DNA of 64,000 nucleotides from Armatimonadota bacterium (GCA_018268315.1 JAFDWU010000001.1:225280-289279); one strand, 5' to 3'. Counted from the stretch's first letter, positions 17,397-27,139 are shown. The notes: generated by a model from the letters alone, not told the origin. Made by a program: numbers and translations.

Positions 17397-18161
17397 TTAG
17401 TAATCCCCGTCCGAACTACCCGAAGTATCCTTGCCACCCTTCGCAGGGAGCTTATTTGCCCCCGCTTTGTCCTTTGCGCCAGACTTGTCGGTTCCATCGC
17501 CATCGGAGCTATCGGTATCGATTTCAAAGCCACTGTTCTGCCTGTGCGCCCTGCCAAGTTCGCGAACCTTGACGGTCAGCCAGTCACGATGCTCGCCCAT
17601 GATGGTGGGGGCAGAGGCTTTGCTCTGCTTTCCGTATTCGGGGTGTTGATTACGGCCGGTGGTTCCGACTTCAAACAGCACAACCATCGATGGATCGACA
17701 CCCTTGGCGTCTTTTCCGCCCAGGGCGGGATTGAACGCGATGCCGGTGGTTTGGCTATTAGCATCCGTGCAAGTCCAGACTTCGCCAGCCTTCCAGGTCT
17801 TGAAAGGCACATTCTTCTCACCCATATTCTTGAAATAGGGTTCGATTTCATCCTGCCACTTGGCGGCGTCGGGATATTTGCCCTTGTCTTTCACGTATCG
17901 GGACATCGCGGAACCGGCCTGTTCAAAGCCGACGCTGCAGCTAATAACACCCGACACCTTGCCCCACATGTTAAAGCCGAGGACTGCAAGCCCGCCAAAC
18001 ACAGCGATGCAACCCAAGGCCAGCACACCGAGGACAACCACGATCACGGTCGTGGAATTGTTCTTCGGCATTGGCGCGGGACCGTAGCTTTGCTGATTCC
18101 CTTGCGGAGGTGGAGGTGGGCCACCATATCCGGGCTGAAAAGGAGGAGGCGTTTCACTCAT
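17397..18161 (-). CDS. Pro-rich single-pass membrane protein with pseudopilin-like domain
   Basis: A 254-residue protein. Residues 1-33 form a Pro/Gly/Gln-rich cytoplasmic tail (PPPFQPGYGGPPPPPQG). One membrane helix spans about 36-65, followed by a periplasmic domain with CSVGFEQAGSAMSRYVKDKGKYPD, which recalls the DUF1559-like family seen elsewhere in this window. The C terminus is a low-complexity Gly/Ser/Asp/Lys tail. Function unknown. Confidence 0.65.
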   Translation of the reverse strand: MSETPPPFQPGYGGPPPPPQGNQQSYGPAPMPKNNSTTVIVVVLGVLALGCIAVFGGLAVLGFNMWGKVSGVISCSVGFEQAGSAMSRYVKDKGKYPDAAKWQDEIEPYFKNMGEKNVPFKTWKAGEVWTCTDANSQTTGIAFNPALGGKDAKGVDPSMVVLFEVGTTGRNQHPEYGKQSKASAPTIMGEHRDWLTVKVRELGRAHRQNSGFEIDTDSSDGDGTDKSGAKDKAGANKLPAKGGKDTSGSSDGDY

Positions 18162-18248
18162 GACTGTTTAATCTTACGGGAAAGAACGGAAATAGGTTGT
18201 TGAGTTAGGCCAAACGGCGGTTGCGTCATTCAGAATGACGTTGGTCCG

Positions 18249-19583
18249 ATGACAAGCGACGAGCAATTTTTGAAAACATTACGGGATTTGCCTAGGGTCG
18301 ATGACCTGATTGCCCGTTTGGACGGCGCGCCGCCCGCCGTTGCGAGAGCCGCTGCGCGAAACGCTATTGAGCGGGGGCGTTCTGAGTTGCAACGCGGGTG
18401 CGAGGTAACGCTTCAGCAGATTGTCGCGCAGGCGCAGAAAGAAGCGGGTGAGCTGCTGGAGGATCGTGTGCAGAGGGTGATCAACATGAGCGGAACGATC
18501 CTGCACACTGGGCTTGGGCGCGCGCCGCTGCCGCTGGACTTCGGTCGGACACAGGGCGAATATGCCGCGCTTGAGTTCTCGCTTGAAACGGGTGAACGTG
18601 GAGACCGGCAGGCGTGGGTGCGAGAGCATCTTATCGCCCTAACGGGGGCGGAGGACTCCCTGGTGGTCAACAACTGCGCGGGGGCGGTGCTGCTTGCTTT
18701 GGCTGCGATCAGTGCGGGCAAGGAAGTGATCCTCTCTCGGGGCGAAATGGTGGAAATCGGCGGCTCGTTCCGAGTTCCGGAAATCATCGCCCAAAGCGGA
18801 TGCCGCCTGAAGGAAGTTGGGACCACCAACAAGACGCGGGCAAGCGACTACTCGCGAGCAGTTGGGAAAGAGACGGGCGCGATTCTGCGCTGCCACACCA
18901 GCAACTACAAAATCGTGGGCTTTACGGAGACGCCATCGGTTGGGCAGATTGCCGCGGTGGCAAAGGAGAAGGGCGTGCCGTTCATCTTCGATTTCGGGAC
19001 GGGCTGCATGATCGACCTTGCCCCGTTTGGCTTGCCCGGCTTGGATAGTTTTCCAGGTCTGGTGAGCCAGGGCGTCGATCTGGTTCTCGGCAGCGGCGAT
19101 AAGCTGCTGGGCGGGCCGCAAGCCGGGATCATTGTCGGGCGAAAGGAACTTATCGCGGCATGCGCCGCGCATCCACTGGCGAGAGCTTTGCGGGTCGATA
19201 AGCTGACCCTTGCCGCGCTGGAAGCTGTACTACGCGCCTATAGGACTGGGCAGCTAGACAAGATTCCTCTGCTTCGCATCCTTGGAACTCCTTTGCCGGA
19301 GATCAGGCGTCGGGCGCGCGCTCTTGCGAAGGCGCTAGGGGCGAAGGCAAGCGTGGTCGAATCCGAGAGCGAGTTGGGAGCGGGCTGCTCGCCTGACCTC
19401 AAGGTCCCCACCTACTGCGTAGCGATCAAATCGGACAGCCCAACAAAGTTATATCAAGCGCTGCTGAAGGTAGATCCGCCGGTTATCGGGCGAATTGAAA
19501 AGGGATTGTTGTTGCTGGATTGCAGAACCATCCAACAAGGCGACTTCAGACCGGTAAAATCCGCGCTAGAGAAAGCCCTGTGA
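18249..19583 (+). CDS. selA: L-seryl-tRNA(Sec) selenium transferase
   Basis: A 444-residue PLP enzyme that converts seryl-tRNA(Sec) to selenocysteyl-tRNA(Sec). INMSGTILHTGLGRAPL, the GERGDR segment, and GSGDKLLGGPQAGII with the PLP-binding Lys285 are clear SelA motifs. Length is normal. selB, selC and selD are not in the window. Its stop overlaps the GTG start of the next gene. No clear Shine-Dalgarno precedes the ATG. Confidence 0.92.
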   Translation: MTSDEQFLKTLRDLPRVDDLIARLDGAPPAVARAAARNAIERGRSELQRGCEVTLQQIVAQAQKEAGELLEDRVQRVINMSGTILHTGLGRAPLPLDFGRTQGEYAALEFSLETGERGDRQAWVREHLIALTGAEDSLVVNNCAGAVLLALAAISAGKEVILSRGEMVEIGGSFRVPEIIAQSGCRLKEVGTTNKTRASDYSRAVGKETGAILRCHTSNYKIVGFTETPSVGQIAAVAKEKGVPFIFDFGTGCMIDLAPFGLPGLDSFPGLVSQGVDLVLGSGDKLLGGPQAGIIVGRKELIAACAAHPLARALRVDKLTLAALEAVLRAYRTGQLDKIPLLRILGTPLPEIRRRARALAKALGAKASVVESESELGAGCSPDLKVPTYCVAIKSDSPTKLYQALLKVDPPVIGRIEKGLLLLDCRTIQQGDFRPVKSALEKAL

Positions 19584-20158
19584 GTTCAGAACGCCAAGAC
19601 ACCATTCGAAAACTGCTTACCGCCCTTGAGGACCACCATCCGGGGGAAATGCGCCACGCCGAGCGCGTTGCGGTTGTGGCAGTGGCAACGGCGAATGAGC
19701 TTGGTCTCGACGACTCGACTCTAGAGCGGGTGCACTCCTCGTCGATGCTGCACGACGTTGGCAAGCTTTCCCTGAACGCCGACCTGCTGCAAAGCACGGG
19801 ACTGCTGACTCGCGAAGACCGCGAGCAGCTTGAGACCCACGTTGATGCGATCCAGTTCCTGAACATTGATCACGCCTGGATGGAGGGAGTGCCGAGGATT
19901 ATCCGCAGCCACCACGAACGGTGGGACGGTACCGGCTATCCGAACCAGCTAAAGGGCGAGGACATCCCGATTGAGGCGCGCCTGATCGCAGTCGCCGAGG
20001 TTTACGACACGCTTGCCTACGGCGCGATATGGAAGGAGCCGATTGGCGAGGACGCCGCCGCCGCCGAAATCGAGAAGGGGAGCGGGACGTGGTTTGACCC
20101 TAGCATCGTCGAAGCTTTCCAGCGCGTTCGCCACCTTATCCAGCCGGTGAACGTCTAG
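19580..20158 (+). CDS. HD-GYP domain protein (c-di-GMP phosphodiesterase-like)
   Basis: A 192-residue stand-alone HD-GYP domain. The GTG at 19580 overlaps the selA stop (GTGA) and is preceded by AGAGAAAG. RHAERVA, SSMLHDVGKLSLN (HD pair) and SHHERWDGTGYPNQLKGEDIP (GYP motif) are all intact, so c-di-GMP hydrolysis is plausible. There is no sensor or receiver domain, so its regulation must come from elsewhere. Confidence 0.9.
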   Translation: MSSERQDTIRKLLTALEDHHPGEMRHAERVAVVAVATANELGLDDSTLERVHSSSMLHDVGKLSLNADLLQSTGLLTREDREQLETHVDAIQFLNIDHAWMEGVPRIIRSHHERWDGTGYPNQLKGEDIPIEARLIAVAEVYDTLAYGAIWKEPIGEDAAAAEIEKGSGTWFDPSIVEAFQRVRHLIQPVNV

Positions 20159-20161
20159 CCG

Positions 20162-20950
20162 ATGAATATCCTGATCACGAACGATGACGGGCTTTACGCC
20201 GAGGGTCTGCGGGTTCTGGCGGAAGTCGCACAGCAATTCGGGGATGTGAAAGTAATTGCCCCGGACCGCGAGCGCTCTGCTTGTGGGCACGCGATGACGA
20301 TGCGCGATCCGCTTCGAATGAGGAGGATTGAGCACCTTCCCTTCGAGGGTTACGAGTTGAATGGCTTGCCGGTCGACTGCGTGAACGTTGGCAACACGAT
20401 TCTGTTTCCTGAAGGGTGCGATCTGATTCTGAGCGGCATTAACGAGGGGCCCAATCTGGGCTTTGACATCACCTATTCGGGCACTGTTGCCGGCGCGATG
20501 GAGGGAGCGATTAACGATATCCGCTCGATTGCGCTGAGCATGGCCCTGTTCGTTACGGGAGCTCCATTACACCTGGACACGGCAAGGCGATGGCTTGCAG
20601 AGAATTTCGCATTGCTTTGTGAGTTGCCGGTTGAAGCCGGAACGTTCTTGAACGTGAATATTCCGTCGATCCAGTACGATGAGCTGCGCGGCATGAGGGT
20701 TTGCCAAATGGGCAAGCGGGTCTATAAAGACCGTGTTGAGGAGCGCAACGACCCGTGGGGGCGACCCTACTACTGGCAGGGCGGGGTTGTAGTAATGAAC
20801 CCCAGCGAGCAGCCGGGCACTGACGTCGAGGCAGTGAGCGAGGGATTCGTTTCCATCACCCCCGTCAGCTTAGATTGGACCAGCTACGACGCGATTACCA
20901 AGCTACGGGCCGCGATGCCAACTCATTCCGGCCACAGCGGTATCCTCTAG
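20162..20950 (+). CDS. surE: 5'/3'-nucleotidase SurE
   Basis: A 262-residue protein opening [19 protein letters not shown], with the metal-binding Asp pair at 8-9. [20 protein letters not shown] is the second family motif. SurE dephosphorylates nucleoside monophosphates and is linked to stress survival. It follows the HD-GYP gene by 3 bp and precedes the carboxylase gene by 4 bp, so it is in the same operon. Confidence 0.95.
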   Translation: MNILITNDDGLYAEGLRVLAEVAQQFGDVKVIAPDRERSACGHAMTMRDPLRMRRIEHLPFEGYELNGLPVDCVNVGNTILFPEGCDLILSGINEGPNLGFDITYSGTVAGAMEGAINDIRSIALSMALFVTGAPLHLDTARRWLAENFALLCELPVEAGTFLNVNIPSIQYDELRGMRVCQMGKRVYKDRVEERNDPWGRPYYWQGGVVVMNPSEQPGTDVEAVSEGFVSITPVSLDWTSYDAITKLRAAMPTHSGHSGIL

Positions 20951-20954
20951 CCCA

Positions 20955-22562
20955 ATGGAAATCCTTCCGTCCCAGGTTGACCTTAACGACGACATGCACC
21001 GCGCGAACCGCGCGGCGATGGACGCCATCATGGCGGATTATCGGGCCGAAATGGCAAGGCTCATGCTCGGGGGCGGCGAGGATTCTATTAAGAAGCACAA
21101 GAAGCGCAACAAGATGCTGGCGCGGGAGCGGATCGAAGCTCTGATTGATGACGGCTCGCCATTCCTGGAGTTCAGCACGTTCGCCGCTTACCGGATGTAC
21201 GACGACGAAGCGCCATGCGCGAGCATCGTGACCGGCATCGGAAGGATTCATGGCCGCGAGTGTGTGATTGTTGCCAACGACGCCACCGTTAAGGGCGGAA
21301 CTTACTACCCGATGACGGTGAAGAAGCACCTTCGAGCCCAAGAGATAGCGCTGGAGAATAACCTTCCCTGTATCTACTTGGTGGACTCGGGCGGCGCGTT
21401 TCTGCCCCTGCAAAGCGAAGTCTTCCCCGACAAAGAACACTTCGGGCGAATTTTCTTCAACCAGGCGAACATGAGCGCTAGGCGGATTCCGCAGATCGCG
21501 GCGGTTATGGGCTCCTGCACGGCGGGCGGCGCCTACGTTCCTGCGATGAGCGATGAGAGCATCATCGTGAAGGGGAACGGCACGATCTTCCTTGGCGGGC
21601 CCCCATTGGTAAAAGCGGCGACCGGCGAAGACGTCTCAGCTGAGGACCTTGGTGGGGCGGACGTTCACACGAGGATCAGCGGCGTTGCCGACCATTTTGC
21701 AGAGGACGACCAGCACGCGATCGACATCCTTCGAAACATCGTGGAAAACCTAGGCCCGAGAAAGCTGGCAGCGGCAGACGTGAAGGCGCCCGAAGATCCT
21801 ATTTACTCACCGGAGGACCTCTACTCTCTGGTTCCCGACAACCCCAAGCAGCCGATGGCAATGCGCGAGGTTTTGGCGCGAATTGTGGATGGCTCGCGCT
21901 TCCAGGAATTTAAGGCCAACTATGGCAAAACGCTTATCTGCGGCTTTGCCCGGTTCTATGGGCAGCTTGCGGGAGTGCTGGCTAACGATGGAATTCTTTT
22001 TTCGGAATCTTCCCTGAAAGGCGCCCACTTCATCGAGCTTTGCTGCCAGCGCGGGATTCCGCTGGTGTTCGTGCAGAACATCACCGGCTTCATGGTAGGT
22101 CGCAAGTACGAGAATGAAGGCATTGCCAAGAACGGGGCGAAGCTGGTGACGGCGGTCAGCACCGCAAGCGTTCCTAAATTCACGGTGGTGGTTGGGGGCT
22201 CCTACGGCGCGGGCAACTACGGCATGTGCGGCCGGGCCTACGGCCCTCGACAGCTTTGGATGTGGCCGAACGCGCGCATCAGCGTGATGGGAGGCGAGCA
22301 GGCCTCCAACGTTTTGCTGACGGTGAAGATTGACCAACTTGCCGCGAAGGGGCAAAAGATGACCCAGCAAGAGCAGGACGAATTTCGCGCGCCGATCCTC
22401 CAGAAGTACTCAGATGAGTCGTCCGCCTATTTCTCTTCAGCCAGGCTATGGGATGACGGCATTATCGACCCTGTCGATACCCGCCGTGTGCTTGGTCTTG
22501 GCATCGCGGCCGCGCGGAACCGCCCATCAGAAGAACCCAACTTCGCCGTGTACCGAATGTAA
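20955..22562 (+). CDS. Acyl-CoA carboxylase beta subunit, methylcrotonyl-CoA carboxylase type
   Basis: A 535-residue carboxyltransferase. [37 protein letters not shown] and [16 protein letters not shown] are distinctive of MCC-beta rather than PCC-beta. The C-terminal [17 protein letters not shown] forms the acyl-CoA oxyanion region. It transfers CO2 from biotin to an acyl-CoA in leucine catabolism. No biotin carboxylase or BCCP subunit is adjacent. Last gene of the selA-surE operon. Confidence 0.92.
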   Translation: MEILPSQVDLNDDMHRANRAAMDAIMADYRAEMARLMLGGGEDSIKKHKKRNKMLARERIEALIDDGSPFLEFSTFAAYRMYDDEAPCASIVTGIGRIHGRECVIVANDATVKGGTYYPMTVKKHLRAQEIALENNLPCIYLVDSGGAFLPLQSEVFPDKEHFGRIFFNQANMSARRIPQIAAVMGSCTAGGAYVPAMSDESIIVKGNGTIFLGGPPLVKAATGEDVSAEDLGGADVHTRISGVADHFAEDDQHAIDILRNIVENLGPRKLAAADVKAPEDPIYSPEDLYSLVPDNPKQPMAMREVLARIVDGSRFQEFKANYGKTLICGFARFYGQLAGVLANDGILFSESSLKGAHFIELCCQRGIPLVFVQNITGFMVGRKYENEGIAKNGAKLVTAVSTASVPKFTVVVGGSYGAGNYGMCGRAYGPRQLWMWPNARISVMGGEQASNVLLTVKIDQLAAKGQKMTQQEQDEFRAPILQKYSDESSAYFSSARLWDDGIIDPVDTRRVLGLGIAAARNRPSEEPNFAVYRM

Positions 22563-22615
22563 AAATTGTTGCCAAAAGCGGGAACATGCCCTCCGCTTCG
22601 TTAGTCCCTGTTAAG

Positions 22616-22635
22616 TAAGGTTCAATTGAACCTTA
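22616..22635. promoter_or_regulatory. Perfect 20-bp palindrome, possible operator
   Basis: TAAGGTTCAATTGAACCTTA is a perfect inverted repeat with no spacer, in the gap between the carboxylase gene and the receiver-like gene, 17 bp before the proposed GTG start. It looks like a dimeric repressor site rather than a terminator (no loop, no T-run). Confidence 0.5.
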
Positions 22636-22652
22636 ATAACAAGGGGCAAATC

Positions 22653-23015
22653 GTGGGGGACACCGCAGCCATATTGATTGTTTGTAAGGAGCATCACCTT
22701 ACGACGTTGCTGATACACCGTATTCGACGCGCCGGCTACTCGGCGATGGCAACCGATAGCGCCGAAGAGGCGAAACGAATCCTGGACGAAGGCGGCATCC
22801 GCGTACTAATCGTTGATAGCGACATGGATCACGAGGATGGATGCGCCGCAGTGTCAAACATGCGCCAAGGAAACGGCCTCTCAATCGTTTATTTGCTTAC
22901 CAGTCACGCGATGGTGGATATCGACCAGGCCACCGCAGCAGGAGCAAACCTGGTTCTGACGAAACCCTTCGATGCCGCGCGCCTCGTTCAGTTCCTCGAC
23001 GCGACTCTGCGGTAA
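22653..23015 (+). CDS. Single-domain receiver-like protein with degenerate acidic pocket
   Basis: A 120-residue receiver fold. The GTG at 22653 is chosen because AAGGGG lies 6-7 nt upstream; an in-frame TTG at 22626 falls inside the palindrome. A candidate phosphoacceptor Asp55 (LIVDSDMDHEDG) and the conserved Lys (TKPF) are present. The usual acidic pair after strand 1 is replaced: ILIVCKE instead of ILIVDDE. Phosphorylation may be impaired. There is no output domain. It lies immediately upstream of flagellin, suggesting a motility-related role (inference). Confidence 0.8.
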   Translation: MGDTAAILIVCKEHHLTTLLIHRIRRAGYSAMATDSAEEAKRILDEGGIRVLIVDSDMDHEDGCAAVSNMRQGNGLSIVYLLTSHAMVDIDQATAAGANLVLTKPFDAARLVQFLDATLR

Positions 23016-23027
23016 TCAGAATTGATC

Positions 23028-23054
23028 TTGAGAAGTTCCATGTTCTACCGATAA
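23028..23054 (+). promoter_or_regulatory. Candidate sigma-28 (FliA) promoter of flagellin
   Basis: TTGA (23028-23031), 15 nt, ACCGATAA (23047-23054), against the sigma-28 consensus TAAA-N15-GCCGATAA. It is 51 bp before the flagellin start. A small hairpin (CCAGG with CCTGG, 23073-23090) lies in the leader. Confidence 0.6.
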
Positions 23055-23105
23055 TTCAACCAAGGCCTTTTACCAGGTTTGCAAGCCTGGACCGCGGATT
23101 GAATT

Positions 23106-24560
23106 ATGAGCTTCTCAATTAACACTAATGGCGCTTCGATTGACGCTCTGCGCAACATCGATAAAGTCAACCAGCAGCTGCTTCAGGCTCAGAACCGATT
23201 AAGCACGGGGTTGCGGATCAACAGCTCGGGCGATGACCCTGCCGGCTTGATCATCAGCGATGCCTTTTCAACCCAGATCATCGGCGTTCAGCAGTCTTCC
23301 AAGAACGCGCAGGATGGAATCAATCTGCTTAAGACAGCGGACAGCGCGCTTGGCGAACTTACGAATCTTCTTCAGAACCTGCGCACGATCGCGGTCGCGT
23401 CTGCGAACAGCGCCACTCAAGATGCGGCCACCCTTCAGGGGAACCAACAGCAGATCGCCTCAATTCTTCAGTCAATTGACCGCATTGCCTCCAATTCGAG
23501 CTTTGGCTCAATCAACCTTCTCGATGGAACCGCAGGCATCCACACGGCAATTTCTGACCCTGCCGACATCCTCGGGATTGCCATCGGGTCAACCTTTGGT
23601 GGCAGCAAGACTGTCTCGGGCCTCGTTACCCTTGCACAGGTTACGCAATCAAGCGCGGCATCCGCGACGCTTGGAAACGTGTTTGCAACCGCAACCGCAA
23701 CGGTAGGCGCGGGCGCTTTTCAGATCAACGGAGTCTCCTTCCTTTCCGACGGCACGAAGTCCGTACAGGCGATTGTCAATCAGATTAACGAGCAAACGAA
23801 TAAGACCGGCGTTGCCGCGTCAATCGTTGCGAGCGGTGGTGGAGTCAGCATTAAGCTTGACCAGGCAAATTACGGCGCCCAGTATTCCGTTGCGTTAACG
23901 GATGGCAGTCACCTTCTGAACAACAGCTCGTTGCTGAATGTGGCAGGAACTGACGCGGTTTACAACGTCACCGCTCCGACGGCCAATGGCGCGAAGACGG
24001 TCACCTTTACGGGTGGACGCAACGCTGGCGATAGCGGGCTTAAGCTGACCGACGGGCAAGGCAATACGATCATTCTCACTCCTGCGTCCAATAGCGGGCT
24101 GACCGCGCTTGGCAGTATCGGCGGCTCGTTGAACCTGGGCCAGATCAATTTCCAGATCGGGGCTGCTTCCGGACAGGCCACCACGGTAACGCTTCCGAAT
24201 GTTTCTAGCAACCAGTTGGCCACCACGGCGATTGCAGGCTTGACGCTTGCGAACGCGGATGTGACGACGCCCTCCGGAGCACAGCAGGCGATCACGCTTG
24301 TGGACGCGGCGATCGACCAGATCACTTCGCTGAGAGCTTCGATTGGCTCGACGCAATCGAACGTTTTGCAATCCACCCAGCAGTGGCTGGACACCGCAAG
24401 TGAGAACCTTCAATCTTCGCGGAGCCAAGTGCTGGATACGGATATCGCACAGGCAGTCAGTGAGCAGACGCGGCTACAGATCTTGCAGCAGAGCGGGCTT
24501 GCAGTGCTGGCTCAGGCGAACCAAGATCCGGCGGCAGTAATCCAGCTTCTGAAGCAGTAG
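23106..24560 (+). CDS. fliC: Flagellin
   Basis: A 484-residue flagellin. The N-terminal D0/D1 region reads MSFSINTNGASIDALRNIDK, then QNRLSTGLRINSSGDDPAGL. The C-terminal D1/D0 coiled region has NLQSSRSQVLDTDIAQAVSE and ends LAQANQDPAAVIQLLKQ. The centre (about 170-390) is a variable, Ser/Thr/Gly-rich surface domain. It polymerises into the filament after export through the flagellar secretion apparatus. A sigma-28-like promoter and a weak Shine-Dalgarno precede it. It is the only flagellin in the window and ends flush against the convergent recombinase gene. Confidence 0.95.
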   Translation: MSFSINTNGASIDALRNIDKVNQQLLQAQNRLSTGLRINSSGDDPAGLIISDAFSTQIIGVQQSSKNAQDGINLLKTADSALGELTNLLQNLRTIAVASANSATQDAATLQGNQQQIASILQSIDRIASNSSFGSINLLDGTAGIHTAISDPADILGIAIGSTFGGSKTVSGLVTLAQVTQSSAASATLGNVFATATATVGAGAFQINGVSFLSDGTKSVQAIVNQINEQTNKTGVAASIVASGGGVSIKLDQANYGAQYSVALTDGSHLLNNSSLLNVAGTDAVYNVTAPTANGAKTVTFTGGRNAGDSGLKLTDGQGNTIILTPASNSGLTALGSIGGSLNLGQINFQIGAASGQATTVTLPNVSSNQLATTAIAGLTLANADVTTPSGAQQAITLVDAAIDQITSLRASIGSTQSNVLQSTQQWLDTASENLQSSRSQVLDTDIAQAVSEQTRLQILQQSGLAVLAQANQDPAAVIQLLKQ

Positions 24561-25460
24561 TTACTTGCGCGGGTGAGCGGCTAAGTAGCGTCGGCGAACC
24601 TCGTCGACGTCAAGCTTCGTATAGATTTGGGTCGTTGAAATCGACTCGTGGCCGAGTAGTTCTTGGACTGATCTCAGGTCTGCGCCTCCCTTAAGCAAGT
24701 GAACAGCGTAGGTGTGCCTTAGGACGTGAGGGCCGATGCCGTCTGGCAGGCCAGCCTTTTTGCACAACGCTTCGAGTCTGGCGTAAACCCATTGGCGAGT
24801 GAGCGGTTTGCCTTTCAGGTTTAGGAAGACAACCTGGGTTGGGCTTTTTATCAGCCTCGGCCGCGCTTCCTTTAGATACAGCTTGAGCCACTCGATGGTC
24901 TGCTCTGGAAGCGGCACCGTGCGGACTTTGCCACGCTTTCCGCGCACGCGGACGCAATCCTCATCGAAGATGAGCTCGGCGATATTGAGTTCGCACGCCT
25001 CGCTTACCCTCAGGCCAGCGCCATATATCAGTTCCAGCAGTGCGCGGTCCCGTAAGCCCTCCGGTTCGTGGGGGTTTGGCGCCTCAAGGACCTTTTCCAG
25101 TTGCTCGATGCTGAGCGCTTTGGGGAGAAGTTTGGGTTTTTTGAATCCACCAGTCGAGGGCAGCCTGATCTGATCGATTTTGTTTTCCCTTACGAGGAAC
25201 TTGAGGAAGGAGCGCAGGGCGCTAAGCCGGCGCTGGGCGGTAGACACGGCAAGCGGCGGGCCGAGGGTGCTGGAGTAGCGGCCGAGGGTTTCTGGGGTGA
25301 GGTCTTGCCAGCGGCCGATGTTCTGCTTCTGCAGGAAAGCCATGACCTCTTTAAGGTCGTTGCGATAAGCGGTCAGCGTGTGGGCGCTCACCGCGCGTTC
25401 AGAGCGCTGGTACTGGAGGAACTCCTCCACCCACGGGATCAGGCCGGCTTGCGCTTCCAT
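24561..25460 (-). CDS. Tyrosine recombinase of the XerC/XerD type
   Basis: A 299-residue protein, standard Xer length. An N-terminal SAM-like core-binding domain spans about 1-95. The catalytic residues are all visible: Arg151 (AGLRVSEACEL), Lys175 (RGKRGK), His245 and Arg248 (HVLRHTYAVHL), His271 (LLGHES) and Tyr280 (IYTKL). Likely the chromosome-dimer resolvase. XerC and XerD cannot be told apart from sequence alone here. Its start overlaps the end of the glycosyltransferase gene by 22 bp. Confidence 0.93.
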   Translation of the reverse strand: MEAQAGLIPWVEEFLQYQRSERAVSAHTLTAYRNDLKEVMAFLQKQNIGRWQDLTPETLGRYSSTLGPPLAVSTAQRRLSALRSFLKFLVRENKIDQIRLPSTGGFKKPKLLPKALSIEQLEKVLEAPNPHEPEGLRDRALLELIYGAGLRVSEACELNIAELIFDEDCVRVRGKRGKVRTVPLPEQTIEWLKLYLKEARPRLIKSPTQVVFLNLKGKPLTRQWVYARLEALCKKAGLPDGIGPHVLRHTYAVHLLKGGADLRSVQELLGHESISTTQIYTKLDVDEVRRRYLAAHPRK

Positions 25461-27139
25461 ATTTGAATGTACGGACGCACATACATCATGTCCTGCACGA
25501 TGGGGCCTGGGTCGATTCCGAAGGCTCGGTCGAGTTGGTATTGGCTTTCAAGGAGCCGTTTGAACTCTTGATATTTCTTGAGCTCACCTTCCGAGCCTGC
25601 GGGCGCGCCGTTGCGGAGGAAGCGCTCCCGGGCATCGGTTTCGAAGTTGCTGAAGACGATGGCGTCAGGCTTGTATTCGGTGATGAGGCGCGGATCCCAT
25701 TCCTGGCGCTCGTCGGGGTTGGCGGGGACATATCGGACGACGGTTAAGCCTTGCGCAGCTTTGATGGCTTGCTCCTGGATCGGCCACGGCGCGCGAAGCA
25801 TTCCGGTATCGGGGTAGATCGGCGGGGTGTAGTACCAGGGGTCGGTGACGACGCCAATAGACTTCCCTGCGTATTGCTGCTTGATGTAAAGCGCGCCGCG
25901 ATCGCGGGCTTCGGGGGCGGCCATAATGGCGCTGTTCTCCATCGCGGCCCTAAAGCCCCCCGCGTCAAGGCCGCCAAGGCCGAGGATGCCGATGGCGACG
26001 AGGATAAGTGAGCGGCCTTTCTGGAGATGCCCCAACCCGACCATCCACCCGCTTCCGGCGGCGATCGCGAGATCGAGGGGGAACGTGTAGCGAAGGAACT
26101 TAACTTCAGAGCCACCAATGGCTAGATAGGTCAAGACGAAGCTTACGGTGAGACATATCAGCCATGTTTTACGCTGTAAACATCCATATATCAGGCCGGA
26201 AAGCCCGAGCAGGGTGATGAGAATTCCAACCCCCTGAAAGAGATTGGAAAGGTGGTAAATCCACCCCGGCGCGGTTCCGGCAAAGACAAGATCGTGTCCC
26301 GTTCGGCTGTGAACGATCTCGTCGGTCAGGCCCTGCACAAACTTGTCGCGGTCAAGGAGGGCGGCAGGGGTGCCAAGAATGAAGGCAACGAGGGCGACAA
26401 GAAAGCCAGCTCCACCAAACTGGACGGCCTTGGGCTTTGCCGCATACAGCAGAACGGCGGCGAGCGTGCCGAACGCAAGGATGCCGGGATACTTGGCACT
26501 GGCGGATAGCCCCGCGCATGCGGCGGACAAGAGAACCCATTTCCACTGCTGCTTTTCAGTAAGCGGCGTCTCGCCTTCGGCGGGAATCAGTTTTAGGGCA
26601 AAGTGGGCGCTCAGCACGAACAGCAGGAACGACAGCATGTCCACGGTGGCGAAATCGCTGTGCATGACGAGGCCCGGTGCAAAGGCAATCACCAGCCCCG
26701 CGAAGATTGAGCCTGCCTTGCCGGTCCAGCGCCGCATCAGCAGAAAGACAACCGACGCCGCGAGAGAGCCAAAGATGACGTTTAGAAACCGACCGGCAAG
26801 GATGCATTTCGCAACGAAGGCGGGATCCATAGCCGCATTGCCGGAAGGCGCGCCGCCACTGTAGGCGGCGGCAAAGTCGCCCGCGATGCGCATCAAAGAA
26901 AAGTAGAGGGTGCCGTAGTTGTAATAGCCGGGCAGGAACTGGCCCTGGAGCGGAGAGACGTGGCGGCTTACCAGCCAGTTCAAATGCTCATCGGGGTGAT
27001 AGCTGTGGTTGTGCAGGCTGTTGGGAAGGCCCCAGCCGATACCCATGAGCCGAGGCATCAGCGCGATGATGAAAAGCATCGCCGCAATCTGAAACGTTTG
27101 GCTAGAGAGCAGGGATTGCGGCTTCGCGCTCTTTGACAT
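25439..27139 (-). CDS. Membrane glycosyltransferase, GT39/PMT-like
   Basis: A 566-residue protein with about ten membrane segments. An early periplasmic loop has YHPDEHLNW, the Asp-Glu pair typical of GT39/ArnT-type transferases that use polyprenyl-phosphate sugars. A soluble C-terminal domain of about 170 residues follows. It probably glycosylates exported proteins or lipids; donor and acceptor are unknown. It overlaps its neighbours by 22 and 38 bp in a tightly packed minus-strand operon. Confidence 0.85.
   Translation of the reverse strand: MSKSAKPQSLLSSQTFQIAAMLFIIALMPRLMGIGWGLPNSLHNHSYHPDEHLNWLVSRHVSPLQGQFLPGYYNYGTLYFSLMRIAGDFAAAYSGGAPSGNAAMDPAFVAKCILAGRFLNVIFGSLAASVVFLLMRRWTGKAGSIFAGLVIAFAPGLVMHSDFATVDMLSFLLFVLSAHFALKLIPAEGETPLTEKQQWKWVLLSAACAGLSASAKYPGILAFGTLAAVLLYAAKPKAVQFGGAGFLVALVAFILGTPAALLDRDKFVQGLTDEIVHSRTGHDLVFAGTAPGWIYHLSNLFQGVGILITLLGLSGLIYGCLQRKTWLICLTVSFVLTYLAIGGSEVKFLRYTFPLDLAIAAGSGWMVGLGHLQKGRSLILVAIGILGLGGLDAGGFRAAMENSAIMAAPEARDRGALYIKQQYAGKSIGVVTDPWYYTPPIYPDTGMLRAPWPIQEQAIKAAQGLTVVRYVPANPDERQEWDPRLITEYKPDAIVFSNFETDARERFLRNGAPAGSEGELKKYQEFKRLLESQYQLDRAFGIDPGPIVQDMMYVRPYIQIWKRKPA

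Noticed and set aside
24561-25460. Xer-type recombinase as a sign of a mobile element or integron
   Set aside because: Length and all catalytic residues fit housekeeping Xer; no attachment repeats, cassettes or phage genes are nearby.
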